DNA of 64,000 nt from Domibacillus indicus (GTDB taxonomy: Bacteria > Bacillota > Bacilli > Bacillales > Domibacillaceae). The notes beneath the pieces were generated by a model, which did no database searches, was not told the DNA's origin, and saw only the letters and a list, made by a program, of their open reading frames with translations. The DNA is taken from positions 186,001 through 250,000 of the forward strand of contig NZ_JAMBOO010000001.1 in NCBI RefSeq assembly GCF_023715895.1, in the 5' to 3' direction. Below, one piece after another: positions 37,688-48,578 of this stretch (position 1 is the stretch's first letter; every line of letters starts with the position of its first letter). A program made the position numbers and the translations under genes.

Positions 37688-38215
37688 ATGCTTACACAAG
37701 AACAGTTAAACGAACTCAAACAAGAATTGCTCCGCCAAAAGGAGCAGCTGACCGGCCGGCTGGAGCAGGATAACGATAACGAGGATGTAGGAGAGCTGTC
37801 TTCTTACGACAATCACCCAGCGGATACTGGAACGGAATTATATGTACGGGAGCGGGATATGGCTATTGATGATCACAGCCGGGATGAGCTGGATAAAGTC
37901 GAGGCTGCTCTTGCGGCGATGGAAGATGGCACATACGGCATTTGCAAAGAAAGTGGTGAGGAAATCCCATTTGAGCGTCTTCAGGCAGTCCCAACAACCC
38001 TTTATTCTGTAGATTACACACCAGATCAAGAACCTGAAACCGACCGCGTGCCGGAAGACCGTCTCTCCCATCCGGATGACGGCATTGACAGTTTTAGTGA
38101 TGCAGCAAATTACGGAACTTCCGAGACTCCTGCTGATTTTGTAGAAGATAAAGAGAATTACAACGAACTGTATAAAGAAGACCGTGATGAAGACAATGAA
38201 AATCCAGCGACGTAA
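37688..38215 (+). CDS. yteA: YteA-like DksA/TraR-fold protein with degenerate zinc site
   Basis: About 175 residues: an N-terminal coiled coil (LTQEQLNELKQELLRQKEQL), then the DksA/TraR-like zinc-finger region GTYGICKESGEEIPFERL. Only one of the four zinc cysteines remains, so it probably does not bind zinc in the usual way. The C-terminus is very acidic. DksA-like proteins act on RNA polymerase; a role here is not shown. ATG 37688 is preceded by AAAGGATGAGG; an in-frame ATG at 37676 overlaps that site. Confidence 0.8.
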   Translation: MLTQEQLNELKQELLRQKEQLTGRLEQDNDNEDVGELSSYDNHPADTGTELYVRERDMAIDDHSRDELDKVEAALAAMEDGTYGICKESGEEIPFERLQAVPTTLYSVDYTPDQEPETDRVPEDRLSHPDDGIDSFSDAANYGTSETPADFVEDKENYNELYKEDRDEDNENPAT

Positions 38216-38230
38216 TGTCGCTGGATTTTT
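38199..38230. terminator. Bidirectional terminator between yteA and glgP
   Basis: AAAATCCAGCGAC / GTCGCTGGATTTTT stem containing the yteA stop and abutting the glgP stop. Confidence 0.88.
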
Positions 38231-40611
38231 TAAATATGCCAAATGCCTTTTGCGTATTCCTGAATCGTACGGTCGCTGGAAAAAATGCCGGAGCCGCTAA
38301 TATTGTGGACCATCATTTTACGCCAGCGTTCCGGATCGTTTGTATAAATCCGGCCTGCTTCTTCCTGGGTTTTGCAATAAGACTCAAAATCTTTCAGCAC
38401 AAAATATTGATCATTCTCTCCAAGAAGAGAATCATAAATGACATTAAACAAGCCTTTATCATCAAGCGTGCCATCCACAAGCTGGTCAAGCGTACGGCGA
38501 ATGAGCGGACTATGGTGATAGTAATCCATCGAACGGTAACCGCCTTCTCTATCATACGCCATCACTTCTTCTGCTTTTAAACCGAAGATAAGAATATTCT
38601 CAGGACCTGTTTGTTCTAAAATTTCCACATTCGCCCCATCGAGCGTGCCAATGGTAATGGCTCCGTTCATCATAAATTTCATATTTCCAGTACCGGATGC
38701 TTCCTTGCTTGCAGTAGAGATTTGTTCACTAAGATCTGCTGCCGGAATGATATCTTCCGCCAGAGACACGCGGTAATTTTCCATAAATACAACAGTAAGC
38801 AGCCCTTTTGTGGCCGGGTCATTATTCACCAGGTCCGCTACCGAATGAATCAATTTAATGATTCGTTTCGCATAAAAATAGCCCGGCGATGCTTTTGCTC
38901 CAAATACAAAAGTGCGCGGCGGAATCTGGTAAGAAGAATCTGCTTTTACCCGGTTATAAAGAGACAGGATATGAAGCACATTTAACAGCTGCCGCTTATA
39001 AGCATGAAGACGTTTAACCTGTACATCAAAAATCGACGACGGATCGACCTGAATGCCGTTTTGGTCAAAAATACGCTTAGCTAATATTTCTTTCCGCTTC
39101 ATTTTTACATTCCACAGCTTTTCCTGAAATGCTGCATCGTCAGCATAAGGTGCAAGCTTAGAGAGCTCTGCCGCATTTTTGTGAAAACCGTCGCCAATCG
39201 TCTCTGTTAACAGGGATGTAAGCTCTGGATTTGCTTTTAACAGCCAGCGGCGGTGGGTAATGCCATTGGTTTTGTTATTAAACTTCTTCGGATAAAACTG
39301 ATAAAAATCGTTCATTTCACGATTTTTTAAGATTTCCGTATGAAGGCGTGCTACTCCGTTTACACTATGACTGCCGGCAATTGCTAAATGGGCCATACGA
39401 ACTTCCCCGTTAGCGATAACGGCCATTTTTTCAATCCTTGACCAATCACCAGGATATTTTTCCCACAAACTTCTACAAAAGCGTTCATTAATTTCTTCCA
39501 CAATCATGAAAATACGCGGCAGGAGTGGCTTAAATAAACGAATCGGCCAGCGTTCCAGCGCTTCCGACAAAGTAGTATGATTCGTATAAGCAAATGTTTT
39601 TTCCGTAATATGCCATGCTTCTTCCCACGAAAGCTGATACTCATCAAGCAAAAGACGCATCAATTCTGGTATAGCTAATACCGGATGAGTGTCATTGATA
39701 TGGATCGCTACATGTTCATGAAGCTCCTTTAATTCCCCGCCAGTGCTGAGAAAGCGGCGTAAAATAGAACGGATGCTCGCAGATACTAGAAAGTATTGCT
39801 GCTTTAAGCGCAAAATCTTTCCTTCATCATTGGAATCATCAGGATATAGAAACTCAGAAATGGCTTCCGTTTCCCGTTTGTATTTGAGCACATCATGCAT
39901 CGGTGTCATGGTAGACATTTCTGCGCTCCATAATCGCAATGTATTAATGGTTTCTCCGCCATAGCCTACAACAGGCATATCATGCGGGACAGCTCGTACA
40001 TATTCTGCATCTACATGACGAAACTTCATTGCACCGTTGCGCTCGATCACATCGACACTGCCCCAAAACGGGACATCGACTGATAAATCAGACTTTCGTA
40101 TCTCCCATACATAACCGTAACGCAGCCAGTTTTCCGGCAGCTCCATTTGAAAACCGTCGACCATTTTTTGTTCAAACAATCCGTGTTTGTACCGAATACC
40201 GCATCCATGTCCTGGTAAATTCAAAGAAGCCAGTGAGTCCAGGAAGCAGGCGGCAAGGCGGCCTAAGCCCCCGTTGCCAAGCGCAGCGTCCGGCTCAATT
40301 TCCTCCAGCTCATGAAGGGGAATGTTTAAATCTGACAGCCACGAATCCAGTTTTTCATACAAACCAAGATTAATTAAATTTTGTCCAAGCAGGCGTCCGA
40401 GCAAAAATTCTATGGACAAGTAGTACACCTGCTTGTTGCTTTTTCGGTAGCGTTCATTTGTTTCAATCCACTCGCTGCTGATGTATTCGCGAACCATGCT
40501 GCTGAGCGTAACAAACTGCTGGGAACGTGTAGAATCTTGAAAGCTGATGCTATAGGACTGTTCCAAACGTTTTTTAAACGAGTCTTGAAATGCTTGTTTA
40601 TCAGAAAACAT
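38230..40611 (-). CDS. glgP: Glycogen phosphorylase
   Basis: A GT35 enzyme of about 793 residues that releases glucose-1-phosphate from glycogen. The PLP-lysine motif is [15 protein letters not shown] near residue 660. ATG 40611 (MFSDKQAF) has AGGAGGG upstream inside the glgA end; an in-frame ATG at 40641 overlaps glgA further without a site. Last gene of glgB-C-D-A-P. Confidence 0.95.
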   Translation of the reverse strand: MFSDKQAFQDSFKKRLEQSYSISFQDSTRSQQFVTLSSMVREYISSEWIETNERYRKSNKQVYYLSIEFLLGRLLGQNLINLGLYEKLDSWLSDLNIPLHELEEIEPDAALGNGGLGRLAACFLDSLASLNLPGHGCGIRYKHGLFEQKMVDGFQMELPENWLRYGYVWEIRKSDLSVDVPFWGSVDVIERNGAMKFRHVDAEYVRAVPHDMPVVGYGGETINTLRLWSAEMSTMTPMHDVLKYKRETEAISEFLYPDDSNDEGKILRLKQQYFLVSASIRSILRRFLSTGGELKELHEHVAIHINDTHPVLAIPELMRLLLDEYQLSWEEAWHITEKTFAYTNHTTLSEALERWPIRLFKPLLPRIFMIVEEINERFCRSLWEKYPGDWSRIEKMAVIANGEVRMAHLAIAGSHSVNGVARLHTEILKNREMNDFYQFYPKKFNNKTNGITHRRWLLKANPELTSLLTETIGDGFHKNAAELSKLAPYADDAAFQEKLWNVKMKRKEILAKRIFDQNGIQVDPSSIFDVQVKRLHAYKRQLLNVLHILSLYNRVKADSSYQIPPRTFVFGAKASPGYFYAKRIIKLIHSVADLVNNDPATKGLLTVVFMENYRVSLAEDIIPAADLSEQISTASKEASGTGNMKFMMNGAITIGTLDGANVEILEQTGPENILIFGLKAEEVMAYDREGGYRSMDYYHHSPLIRRTLDQLVDGTLDDKGLFNVIYDSLLGENDQYFVLKDFESYCKTQEEAGRIYTNDPERWRKMMVHNISGSGIFSSDRTIQEYAKGIWHI

Positions 40612-42052
40612 GACTTTCCCTCCTGTTGGATACATCCTCATAGAGCTTCATATATTCCTTAGCAGATTGCGACCAGCTGTAATCCGCCTGCATAGCATGC
40701 TCGACAATTTCCGTCCATACTTCAGGCTCTTCATGATAAAAATGCAACGCCCTTCTCACGGTATGCAGCATATCATGGGCATTAAAATTACTGAATGAAA
40801 ATCCGTTGCCTGTTCCGGTTTCTTCATCGTATGAATGAACGGTATCATTTAACCCCCCTGTTTCACGAACAATAGGCAGCGAACCATACTTCATGGCAAT
40901 TAACTGGCCAAGACCGCAAGGTTCAAACTGGGAAGGCATTAAAAATAAATCAGATCCTGCGTAAATACGATGGGCCAGCTCCTCATTAAATCCAATATAG
41001 GAGCGGACTTTTTCCGGATACGCCCATTCCATTTCACGGAAAAAGTTTTCAAACTGGGCTTCACCGCTGCCAAGAAGGATAAATTGCACATCTTCCTGCA
41101 TGATTTCATGAAAAACATGTTGGATGAGCGACAGTCCTTTTTGCTCTGTTAAGCGGGATACAAGGCCGATAACCGGAACATCCTCACGAACAGGCAGATG
41201 GAAAAACTCTTGAATCTGGCGCTTGTTCTCCGCTTTCCCAGCCATATTTTCAACACTGTAGGGTTCAATCATCTCATTGGTTTCTGGATTATAAATGGAA
41301 TAATCTATCCCATTTAAAATGCCTTTTAAATCACCCTGCCGTTCCTGCAGAACGCCTTCAAGCCGCTCTCCAAAATATGAGTTTAAAATTTCATTTCGGT
41401 ATGTCGGACTCACAGTCGTAATCGCATCGGCAGCGACAAGTGCGCCTTTCATAAAGTTTGTATTGCCATTAAACTCAAGCTGGCCCGTTTGATAATGCTG
41501 GCTATGTAAGTTTAATAAATCGGTCACGGCTTCAGGCGGGAAAATCCCCTGGAACATTAAATTATGAATGGTGAACACGGTCCGTATTTTTTCATATCCT
41601 GGCCGGTGCTGATGCTCAACTTTGAGCATAAATGGAATCATGGCTGTGTGCCAATCATGACAGTGAAGAATATTTGGAAAAAAGTCCAAATGACTTAAAG
41701 AATCCAAAATAGCTCTTGTAAAATAAGAAAAACGCTCTCCGTCGTCATAATGGCCATACAAGCTGTCCCTTTGGAAATAATAAAGATTATCTATGAAGTA
41801 ATAAGTAACGCCATCCTGCTTCAACTCAAAAATGCCGCAATACTGATTTCTCCATCCAACCGGCACAGTAAAAACAGCGACTTGTTTCATTTCTTGTTGA
41901 TATTTTTGAGGAATCGTACCGTATTTCGGCATGATTACCCGTACATCCACGCCCATACTGGCTAATTCTTTAGGAAGGGCCCCTGCCACATCGGCGAGGC
42001 CCCCTGATTTGATAAATGGTACACATTCTGAGACAGCAAATAAAACCTTCAC
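40601..42052 (-). CDS. glgA: Glycogen synthase (ADP-glucose)
   Basis: A 483-residue GT5 enzyme extending glucan chains from ADP-glucose. The ADP-glucose loop KSGGLADV is at 15-22; [15 protein letters not shown] is the C-terminal catalytic region. It starts at a GTG that overlaps the glgD stop (GTGA), and its end overlaps glgP by 11 bases. Confidence 0.95.
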   Translation of the reverse strand: MKVLFAVSECVPFIKSGGLADVAGALPKELASMGVDVRVIMPKYGTIPQKYQQEMKQVAVFTVPVGWRNQYCGIFELKQDGVTYYFIDNLYYFQRDSLYGHYDDGERFSYFTRAILDSLSHLDFFPNILHCHDWHTAMIPFMLKVEHQHRPGYEKIRTVFTIHNLMFQGIFPPEAVTDLLNLHSQHYQTGQLEFNGNTNFMKGALVAADAITTVSPTYRNEILNSYFGERLEGVLQERQGDLKGILNGIDYSIYNPETNEMIEPYSVENMAGKAENKRQIQEFFHLPVREDVPVIGLVSRLTEQKGLSLIQHVFHEIMQEDVQFILLGSGEAQFENFFREMEWAYPEKVRSYIGFNEELAHRIYAGSDLFLMPSQFEPCGLGQLIAMKYGSLPIVRETGGLNDTVHSYDEETGTGNGFSFSNFNAHDMLHTVRRALHFYHEEPEVWTEIVEHAMQADYSWSQSAKEYMKLYEDVSNRRESHVF

Positions 42053-43059
42053 GAACTGGTCACCGCACTTTCAACAGATCCTTTTTTAATGACAAGCGGC
42101 TTTTCCGGTGTTCCACGCAAAATAGCCCCATCTTGTACTGATACATCTTTATCAATAATGACGTGCTCCAGCACGCAATTTTCGCCTACCTTGCTTTTTT
42201 GCATAACGATGCTGTTTTTAACCGTCGAATTTTTGCCGATGGCTACGCCACGAAAAACGATACTATGATTGACTTCCCCGCTGATGATGCAGCCGTTGGC
42301 AATCATGGCGTTTGTAACGTGTGAGCCTGCGAGATAATTGGTTGGCGGCTCGTCTTTTACTTTTGTATAAATAGGCTGAAATTCATTAAACAGCTCGCTC
42401 CACTTGTCTTTTTCAAGAAGCTGCATGCTTGTTTGGTAGTAATCGTCCACTGTCTTGATCCGTTGTAGGAAACCTTCAAACTCGTATTGGCATTTTATTA
42501 ACGAAGAAGATGCATCTTCAACTGCTGCCTGTACAGATTCATATCCTGTTTCATTACGCCGGTCAATTAAGTCAAGCAAGAGCTCTAACGAGAGAAGATA
42601 AATATAAGTAGATTCACCTTTATGGGTAACTTCCAAAACATCACAATTTTGCTTTATAAACCGGTCCAACACAGGAGCAAAATCCATATTTGCTACTGTC
42701 GTGCAGTTTGAAACGATCACATACTTTTGATCACTGCGATGGAAGTAGTCAAGGTGCTCCGACATGCGGTCCAGCTGCCCTTCTTTTGTTGGTGAAGGAA
42801 AGAAAAACAAGCCATCGCGCTTACGATTCAAATCCCAATCTTTCCCTGAACCTAAATGGTCCATCAACGAGCGGTAAGGAGATCTTGGGAAAATTGCCAC
42901 ACTCTGTACTCCTGAATTAACCATATTGGAGAGCACAAAATCAATAAGCCGGTACCGGCCCGCGAAAGGGATCGCTGCGGGGGAGCGATAAAGGGCAAGA
43001 TCGCCCATTTCCCCTGGAAGCATAGTTGCATCAATAACACCAAGCATCGATTTTTTCAT
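42049..43059 (-). CDS. glgD: GlgD, regulatory-type subunit of ADP-glucose pyrophosphorylase
   Basis: A 336-residue nucleotidyltransferase-fold protein with C-terminal hexapeptide beta helix ([21 protein letters not shown]). The pyrophosphorylase catalytic motif GxGxRL is replaced ([10 protein letters not shown]), so it is probably a non-catalytic partner that modulates GlgC, as known in Bacillus/Geobacillus. It overlaps glgC by one base (TAATG). Confidence 0.93.
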   Translation of the reverse strand: MKKSMLGVIDATMLPGEMGDLALYRSPAAIPFAGRYRLIDFVLSNMVNSGVQSVAIFPRSPYRSLMDHLGSGKDWDLNRKRDGLFFFPSPTKEGQLDRMSEHLDYFHRSDQKYVIVSNCTTVANMDFAPVLDRFIKQNCDVLEVTHKGESTYIYLLSLELLLDLIDRRNETGYESVQAAVEDASSSLIKCQYEFEGFLQRIKTVDDYYQTSMQLLEKDKWSELFNEFQPIYTKVKDEPPTNYLAGSHVTNAMIANGCIISGEVNHSIVFRGVAIGKNSTVKNSIVMQKSKVGENCVLEHVIIDKDVSVQDGAILRGTPEKPLVIKKGSVESAVTSS

Positions 43060-44222
43060 TAGGCTTCCTCCACTTTCGATTGTTGTTCAGTGTGCTCCAT
43101 TAAGAATTGTTCAGTCACCAGCAAAATATCATTGGAGTCGTTTCGAATTACTGTATTTTCTGGTATTTCAAGATCACCCATCACGATCGCGCGCTCAATA
43201 TAGGAACCGCGTCCGATACGAGCATTTGGCATGACTACACACTCTTTCAGTACAGCTTCTTCTTCCACTTCTACTCCCTGGAACATGACTGACTGCTCGA
43301 TCACCCCGTCAATAATGCAGCCTTCATTCACAAGCGAATGCTGAACCTTCGCCTTTGAGCCGATAATTTGTGGCGGCTGATTCGGATTCACGGAATAAAT
43401 GCGCCAAGAGTATTCAAATAAGTTTAGATCCTGCTTTTCGTCAAGCAGATCCATATTGGCTTCCCATAAGCTTTTTACTGTGCCGACGTCTTTCCAGTAG
43501 CCTTTAAATGGATAAGCAATCAGCTTTAAATTGTCCGCCAGCATAGCAGGAATAACGTCTTTTCCAAAGTCATTGGATGAGTCAGGATTGCTTTCGTCCA
43601 TTTCCAAATACTTTTGGAGAACAGACCATTTAAAAATATATATACCCATTGAAGCCAAGTTGCTTTCCGGTTTTTCAGGCTTTTCATCAAAACGGGTTAC
43701 ATTAAAGTCCGCATCTGTATTCATAATGCCAAAACGGCTTGCTTCTTCCCATGGCACTTCAATAACAGAGATGGTTACGTCTGCTTGTTTTTCGATATGG
43801 TAATCAAGCATTGTATCATAATTCATTTTATAAATATGATCACCGGATAAAATCAGGACATATTCCGGATCATATTGCTTAATGTAGTTTAAATTTTGAT
43901 AAATCGCACTTGCTGTTCCGGAATACCATTTTACTTCAGACGACTCACTATAAGGAGGAAGAACGGTTACCCCGCCGTTTTTACGGTCAAGATCCCAGGC
44001 ACTTCCAATTCCAATGTATGAATTTAAGACAAGCGGCTGATATTGTGTAAGTACACCGACTGTATGAATTCCTGAATTGGCACAATTGGAAAGCGGAAAA
44101 TCAATGATCCGATATTTTCCGCCGAATGGCACTGCTGGTTTTGCAAGGGTCTCCGTCAATTCTTTTAAACGGCTTCCCTTTCCTCCAGCCAGAAGCATTG
44201 CTACACATTTTTGTTTTGCCAT
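43059..44222 (-). CDS. glgC: Glucose-1-phosphate adenylyltransferase
   Basis: A 387-residue enzyme making ADP-glucose, the committed step of glycogen synthesis. [14 protein letters not shown] is the nucleotide-binding motif, with DHIYKMNYD (metal) and FDEKPEKP (glucose-1-phosphate) downstream and a beta-helical C-terminus. Starts one base after the glgB stop region. Confidence 0.95.
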   Translation of the reverse strand: MAKQKCVAMLLAGGKGSRLKELTETLAKPAVPFGGKYRIIDFPLSNCANSGIHTVGVLTQYQPLVLNSYIGIGSAWDLDRKNGGVTVLPPYSESSEVKWYSGTASAIYQNLNYIKQYDPEYVLILSGDHIYKMNYDTMLDYHIEKQADVTISVIEVPWEEASRFGIMNTDADFNVTRFDEKPEKPESNLASMGIYIFKWSVLQKYLEMDESNPDSSNDFGKDVIPAMLADNLKLIAYPFKGYWKDVGTVKSLWEANMDLLDEKQDLNLFEYSWRIYSVNPNQPPQIIGSKAKVQHSLVNEGCIIDGVIEQSVMFQGVEVEEEAVLKECVVMPNARIGRGSYIERAIVMGDLEIPENTVIRNDSNDILLVTEQFLMEHTEQQSKVEEA

Positions 44223-44223
44223 G

Positions 44224-46098
44224 TTAGTTCCTCCCTTTTTCGTCTACGCGGCGCAGATAAACTGCTCCAAATGGCGGTATATTTATTTCTACAAAAGCAG
44301 GCTGTCCATGAAACATGTCTGAAACCGTTTCGATAGAACCGTTATTCACCTGATTTGATCCTCCATACAATGCGCGGTCACTATTTAATATTTCTTCATA
44401 CTGCCCTGGTTCCGGAACACCTACTTTATAATCACTGTACCCGTATTCACCAAAATTACACACAATTACGATCGGATTTCCCTCTTTGTCTTTTCGTACA
44501 AAAGACAAAATGCTTTGTTGGTTATTGTGAACATCAATCCACTCAAAGCCTTCCGGACTGTGATCACGTTCAAACAATGCAGGTTCTAGTTGATAGCAGT
44601 GCAGCAGTTCTGTGAAATAACGGTTGAAACTATGATGCATGTCGTAATCGGTTAAATGCCAATCCACTTCCTCCAGATCCTTCCACTCAGAAAAAGGAGC
44701 AAGCTCTGTTCCCATAAACAGCAGCTTTTTGCCGGGATGAGCCATCATAAACATCAGCAGTAAACGCAGTTGTGCGAACTTTTGCCAGTAGTCACCCGGC
44801 ATTTTATCAAGCAAGGACTTCTTGCCATGAACGACTTCATCGTGTGAAAAAGGCAAAATATAATTTTCCGAGTAGGCGTACATCAGGGAAAAAGTCATCA
44901 AGTGATGTTTTTGAGAGCGCTCGTTCCAATGTGTTTCCATATATTCAAGCACATCGTTCATCCAGCCCATATTCCACTTGTAATTAAAACCTATGCCGCC
45001 TTGATGTACGGGCGCAGTTACTTGCGGCCAGTCACTTGAATCTTCTGCAATCATAAGCGCCTGTGGCTTAAATGAAAAAACGGCTTTATTTAATTTTTGC
45101 AAAAATGCGACGCCGTGTGGGTTTGCTTCTAATCCGTCACGGTTAGGCCAGTAAAATATGTTTGATACTGCATCGACACGAAATCCGTCGATGTGGTAAT
45201 AATCCATCCAAAAAAGAGCATTTGAAATTAAAAAACTATGTACTTCTGTTTTACTTAAATCGAAATTGGCTGTTCCCCATACGTAGTTTTCACGATCCCA
45301 GCTGTTTTCATATTCATAACTGAAATTTCCGTCAAAATTATGCAGGCCATGCGCATCTTTACAAAAGTGACCAGGCACCCAGTCTAAAATAACCCCAAGC
45401 CCCGCGCGATGGCATTCATCAACAAAGTACATAAAATCTTTCGGCTCTCCATAACGCCGTGTAGTTGCAAAATATCCTGTACTTTGATAGCCCCATGAGC
45501 GATCAAAAGGATGCTCTGTTATCGGCATAACCTCAATATGAGTAAATCCCTGTTCCTTCACATGTGGAATCAGCATATCAGCCAACTCTCTATATGTGTA
45601 AAGGTCATTTTCACCTTTTCCTTTTCTTTTCCACGTACCTAAATGCATTTCATAAATAGCCAGCGGCTCCTCGTAAACAGAGGATGATTCCAAGCTGCGC
45701 AGCCATTCTTCGTCACGCCATTGATAATGATCAAGCGTTTTCACTACGCCGGCTGTATTTGGACGAAGTTCTGTCATAAAAGCAAATGGATCGGTTTTAT
45801 GCATCACTCTGCCGCTTTGTGCAACAATTTCATACTTGTACAATGATCCTTCCAAATTACGTGGAACTTCTAAAAACCATACTCCTTCAGCAGATACCTG
45901 ATGCATTTCATATCCTAGTCCATCCCAGCTGTTAAAATCACCAATTACTCGAACCTTTCTTGCATTGGGAGCCCATAAGACGAAGCAGGTTTTTTCGTTT
46001 TGAACGTGCGCTCCAAATAGTTTGTAAGCTTTGAAAAGATTTCCCTCATGGAATAAATGGAGGTCAAAATCGCTTGGATAAAATGTTTCTGATGACAT
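44224..46098 (-). CDS. glgB: 1,4-alpha-glucan branching enzyme
   Basis: A GH13 enzyme of about 624 residues that creates alpha-1,6 branches. An N-terminal CBM48 module (about 20-120) precedes the barrel; DGFRVD gives nucleophile D309, AEDSSDWP acid/base E352 and FSHDEVVHG the HD pair. I chose ATG 46098 because AAAGGGTG is just upstream; GTG 46107 is within that site. First gene of the glycogen operon; I see no convincing promoter in the 150 bases before it. Confidence 0.95.
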   Translation of the reverse strand: MSSETFYPSDFDLHLFHEGNLFKAYKLFGAHVQNEKTCFVLWAPNARKVRVIGDFNSWDGLGYEMHQVSAEGVWFLEVPRNLEGSLYKYEIVAQSGRVMHKTDPFAFMTELRPNTAGVVKTLDHYQWRDEEWLRSLESSSVYEEPLAIYEMHLGTWKRKGKGENDLYTYRELADMLIPHVKEQGFTHIEVMPITEHPFDRSWGYQSTGYFATTRRYGEPKDFMYFVDECHRAGLGVILDWVPGHFCKDAHGLHNFDGNFSYEYENSWDRENYVWGTANFDLSKTEVHSFLISNALFWMDYYHIDGFRVDAVSNIFYWPNRDGLEANPHGVAFLQKLNKAVFSFKPQALMIAEDSSDWPQVTAPVHQGGIGFNYKWNMGWMNDVLEYMETHWNERSQKHHLMTFSLMYAYSENYILPFSHDEVVHGKKSLLDKMPGDYWQKFAQLRLLLMFMMAHPGKKLLFMGTELAPFSEWKDLEEVDWHLTDYDMHHSFNRYFTELLHCYQLEPALFERDHSPEGFEWIDVHNNQQSILSFVRKDKEGNPIVIVCNFGEYGYSDYKVGVPEPGQYEEILNSDRALYGGSNQVNNGSIETVSDMFHGQPAFVEINIPPFGAVYLRRVDEKGRN

Positions 46099-46254
46099 GG
46101 TCCACACCCTTTATTTATGTATTCTTGGTGAAGTGAAAAGAGGAAAATGCGGATAACTCCGTATTTATAATTGAATTATTGTTTAGTATTCTTTAAAAAA
46201 ACAGATTTCCCTTCTTTATTTCCATATTTATTTATTATCTTCCCTTATTTTTTA

Positions 46255-46280
46255 AAAAATAACACGAATCCTCGTGCTAA
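46255..46280 (-). terminator. Second terminator of the 5S-tRNA operon
   Basis: Minus strand CACGA-GGAT-TCGTG followed by TTATTTTTT; lies after the main terminator, before glgB. Confidence 0.7.
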
Positions 46281-46292
46281 AATTTTGCAAAT

Positions 46293-46334
46293 AAAAAAGC
46301 ACCCGGAAGTTATTTTAACTTCCGGGTGCTTTTC
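46293..46334 (-). terminator. Main terminator of the 5S-tRNA operon
   Basis: Minus strand AAAAGCACCCGGAAGTTA / TAACTTCCGGGTGCTTTT: a very long perfect stem with T-run, 10 bases past tRNA-Glu. Confidence 0.95.
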
Positions 46335-46343
46335 GCTTTTAAA

Positions 46344-46415
46344 TGACCCCTACGGGATTCGAACCCGTGTTACCGCCGTGAAAGGGCGGTGTCTTAACCG
46401 CTTGACCAAGGGGCC
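46344..46415 (-). tRNA. tRNA-Glu (UUC)
   Basis: Cloverleaf with acceptor GGCCCCT / AGGGGTC and A73; anticodon loop CUUUCAC gives UUC. CCA is not encoded. Last tRNA of the array. Confidence 0.97.
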
Positions 46416-46418
46416 ATA

Positions 46419-46509
46419 TGGCGGAGAAGGAGGGATTTGAACCCTCGCGCCGGTTACCCGACCTACACCCTTAGCAGGGGCGCCTCTTCAGCCTCTTGAG
46501 TACTTCCCC
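46419..46509 (-). tRNA. tRNA-Ser (GCU)
   Basis: Class II tRNA with long variable arm; acceptor GGGGAAG / CTTCTCC, G73, encoded CCA; anticodon GCU. Confidence 0.97.
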
Positions 46510-46512
46510 ATA

Positions 46513-46587
46513 TGGCTCCGCAGGCAAGACTCGAACTTGCGACCGATCGGTTAACAGCCGATTGCTCTACCACTGAGCTACTGCGGA
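46513..46587 (-). tRNA. tRNA-Asn (GUU)
   Basis: Acceptor TCCGCAG / CTGCGGA, G73, encoded CCA; anticodon loop CUGUUAA. Confidence 0.97.
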
Positions 46588-46600
46588 ATAATGAATAAAA

Positions 46601-46674
<74 letters not shown>

Positions 46675-46691
46675 AAAGCAAACAATATGTA

Positions 46692-46765
46692 TGGAGCGGG
46701 TGATGGGAATCGAACCCACGACATCAGCTTGGAAGGCTGAGGTTTTACCATTAAACTACACCCGC
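46692..46765 (-). tRNA. tRNA-Gly (UCC)
   Basis: Acceptor GCGGGTG / CACCCGC, U73, encoded CCA; anticodon loop CUUCCAA. Confidence 0.97.
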
Positions 46766-46777
46766 ATATTGTTAAAA

Positions 46778-46853
46778 TGGTGGCTCAGGACGGAATCGAA
46801 CCGCCGACACAAGGATTTTCAGTCCTTTGCTCTACCAACTGAGCTACTGAGCC
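46778..46853 (-). tRNA. tRNA-Phe (GAA)
   Basis: Acceptor GGCTCAG / CTGAGCC, A73, encoded CCA; anticodon loop CUGAAAA. Only 12 bases separate it from tRNA-Gly; I recall a tRNA-His at this place in the B. subtilis array. Confidence 0.97.
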
Positions 46854-46862
46854 ATATAAAAA

Positions 46863-46939
46863 TGGCGGTCCGGACGGGACTCGAACCCGCGACCTCCTGC
46901 GTGACAGGCAGGCATTCTAACCAACTGAACTACCGGACC
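46863..46939 (-). tRNA. tRNA-Asp (GUC)
   Basis: Acceptor GGTCCGG / CCGGACC, G73, encoded CCA; anticodon loop CUGUCAC. Confidence 0.97.
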
Positions 46940-46944
46940 AACGA

Positions 46945-47018
<74 letters not shown>

Positions 47019-47030
47019 ACGATAAAATAA

Positions 47031-47123
47031 TGGAGGAGGAAAGGGGATTCGAACCCCTGCGCGGTTTGACCCGCCTGTCGGTTTTCAAGACCGATCCCTT
47101 CAGCCGGACTTGGGTATTCCTCC
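47031..47123 (-). tRNA. tRNA-Ser (UGA) with U73
   Basis: Class II tRNA with acceptor GGAGGAA / TTCCTCC and encoded CCA; anticodon loop CUUGAAA. The discriminator base reads U, whereas serine tRNAs normally carry G73 (see finding). Confidence 0.93.
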
Positions 47124-47143
47124 AAATTAAATAAGAATTCAAG

Positions 47144-47220
47144 TGGTGGACCTTGCAGGACTCGAACCTGCGACCGGACGGTTATGAGCCGTCTGCTCTA
47201 ACCAACTGAGCTAAAGGTCC
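47144..47220 (-). tRNA. tRNA with CAU anticodon, probably Ile2 (lysidine type)
   Basis: Acceptor GGACCTT / AAGGTCC, A73, encoded CCA; loop CUCAUAA. One of three CAU tRNAs here. The body resembles the Bacillus minor tRNA-Ile whose C34 is converted to lysidine by TilS; Ile versus Met assignment is from memory. Confidence 0.8.
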
Positions 47221-47286
47221 TCTTATTCACCATGTGTGAATCAAGAATGCATCTTTTACAAAAGGCATTCTCATTATTTAAATATA

Positions 47287-47363
47287 TGGTAGCGGCGGAG
47301 GGGATCGAACCCCCGACCTCACGGGTATGAACCGTACGCTCTAGCCAGCTGAGCTACACCGCC
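47287..47363 (-). tRNA. tRNA-Met (CAU), probably elongator
   Basis: Acceptor GGCGGTG / CGCCGCT with G1-U72, A73, encoded CCA; loop UUCAUAC. Lacks initiator features; probably the elongator methionine tRNA. Confidence 0.85.
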
Positions 47364-47384
47364 ATAAAAAAGTATTAAAAATAT

Positions 47385-47460
47385 TGGTGGAGCCTAGCGG
47401 GATCGAACCGCTGACCTCCTGCGTGCAAAGCAGGCGCTCTCCCAGCTGAGCTAAGGCCCC
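47385..47460 (-). tRNA. tRNA-Ala (UGC)
   Basis: Acceptor GGGGCCT / AGGCTCC including the G3-U70 identity pair, A73, encoded CCA; anticodon UGC. Confidence 0.97.
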
Positions 47461-47473
47461 ATATTTAAACAGA

Positions 47474-47547
47474 TCGGGAAGACAGGATTCGAACCTGCGA
47501 CCCCTTGGTCCCAAACCAAGTGCTCTACCAAGCTGAGCTACTTCCCG
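47474..47547 (-). tRNA. tRNA-Pro (UGG)
   Basis: Acceptor CGGGAAG / CTTCCCG, A73, CCA not encoded; anticodon loop UUUGGGA. Confidence 0.97.
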
Positions 47548-47575
47548 TCAAAACGAAAAATCGTTTATGTATAAA

Positions 47576-47652
47576 TGGCGCGCCCGAGAGGACTCGAACC
47601 TCTAACCGCTTGATTCGTAGTCAAGTACTCTATCCAATTGAGCTACGGGCGC
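47576..47652 (-). tRNA. tRNA-Arg (ACG)
   Basis: Acceptor GCGCCCG / CGGGCGC, G73, encoded CCA; anticodon loop CUACGAA, A34 expected to become inosine. Confidence 0.97.
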
Positions 47653-47669
47653 ACTATTTGATTGTAAAG

Positions 47670-47758
47670 TGGTGCCGAGGACCGGAATCGAACCGGTACG
47701 GTAGTCACCTACCGCAGGATTTTAAGTCCTGTGCGTCTGCCAGTTCCGCCACCCCGGC
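47670..47758 (-). tRNA. tRNA-Leu (UAA)
   Basis: Class II; acceptor GCCGGGG / CCTCGGC, A73, encoded CCA; anticodon loop CUUAAAA. Confidence 0.97.
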
Positions 47759-47778
47759 AAGGGTATATAAGCTTGATA

Positions 47779-47853
47779 TGGAGCGGAAGACGGGATTCGA
47801 ACCCGCGACCCCCACCTTGGCAAGGTGATGTTCTACCACTGAACTACTTCCGC
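47779..47853 (-). tRNA. tRNA-Gly (GCC)
   Basis: Acceptor GCGGAAG / CTTCCGC, U73, encoded CCA; anticodon GCC. Confidence 0.97.
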
Positions 47854-47858
47854 GAAAG

Positions 47859-47940
47859 TGCGGGTGAAGGGACTTGAACCCCCACGCCTTGCGGCGCCAG
47901 ATCCTAAGTCTGGTGCGTCTGCCAATTCCGCCACACCCGC
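47859..47940 (-). tRNA. tRNA-Leu (UAG)
   Basis: Class II; acceptor GCGGGTG / CACCCGC, A73, CCA not encoded; anticodon loop CUUAGGA. Confidence 0.96.
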
Positions 47941-47947
47941 ATATACA

Positions 47948-48023
47948 TGGTGAGCCATGAAGGACTCGAACCTTCGACCCTCTGATTAAAAGTCAGATGC
48001 TCTACCGACTGAGCTAATGGCTC
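47948..48023 (-). tRNA. tRNA-Lys (UUU)
   Basis: Acceptor GAGCCAT / ATGGCTC, A73, encoded CCA; anticodon loop CUUUUAA. Confidence 0.97.
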
Positions 48024-48029
48024 GGTAAA

Positions 48030-48105
<76 letters not shown>

Positions 48106-48110
48106 ATAAA

Positions 48111-48186
48111 TGGTGGAGGATGACGGGATCGAACCGCCGACCCTCTGCTTGTAAGGCAGATGCTCTCCCAGCTGAGCTAATCCTCC
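48111..48186 (-). tRNA. tRNA-Val (UAC)
   Basis: Acceptor GGAGGAT / ATCCTCC, A73, encoded CCA; anticodon loop CUUACAA. First tRNA after the 5S gene. Confidence 0.97.
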
Positions 48187-48206
48187 ACATATGTAATAAG
48201 TAAATC

Positions 48207-48323
<117 letters not shown>

Positions 48324-48341
48324 TTTTTTACGACATTTATT

Positions 48342-48369
48342 ATTATAACATATTAAACAAATTTAGCAA
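48342..48369 (-). promoter_or_regulatory. Promoter P2 of the 5S-tRNA operon
   Basis: Minus strand TTGCTA (48369-48364), 16-base spacer, TATAAT (48347-48342); seven bases later the sequence TGTCGT begins. It lies about 20 bases before 5S. Confidence 0.82.
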
Positions 48370-48425
48370 TCCATTTTTCAAAGGAACTTGTAAGCAATTT
48401 GTTTTTACTGCTAACGACAAAAAAT

Positions 48426-48454
48426 AATATATCATAACTTTTATCTTTATGCAA
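48426..48454 (-). promoter_or_regulatory. Promoter P1 of the 5S-tRNA operon
   Basis: Minus strand TTGCAT (48454-48449), 17-base spacer, TATATT (48431-48426), again followed after seven bases by GTCGT. Sequence 48455-48578 shows nothing further I can name. Confidence 0.78.
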
Positions 48455-48578
48455 GTATTTTAAGAAGAATACTTTTTTCTTTTTCAAACCAAAAAGAAAC
48501 TCACGTTTAATTACCTATCCTGTCTAATACGAAACAAACACCTAAAGACTCTCCTTTAGTAGGAAGGCGGCAGATTGT

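Noticed and set aside
38722-38985. Small plus-strand frames within the glycogen operon
   Set aside because: They are antisense shadows without translation signals; glg genes overlap each other and leave no gap.
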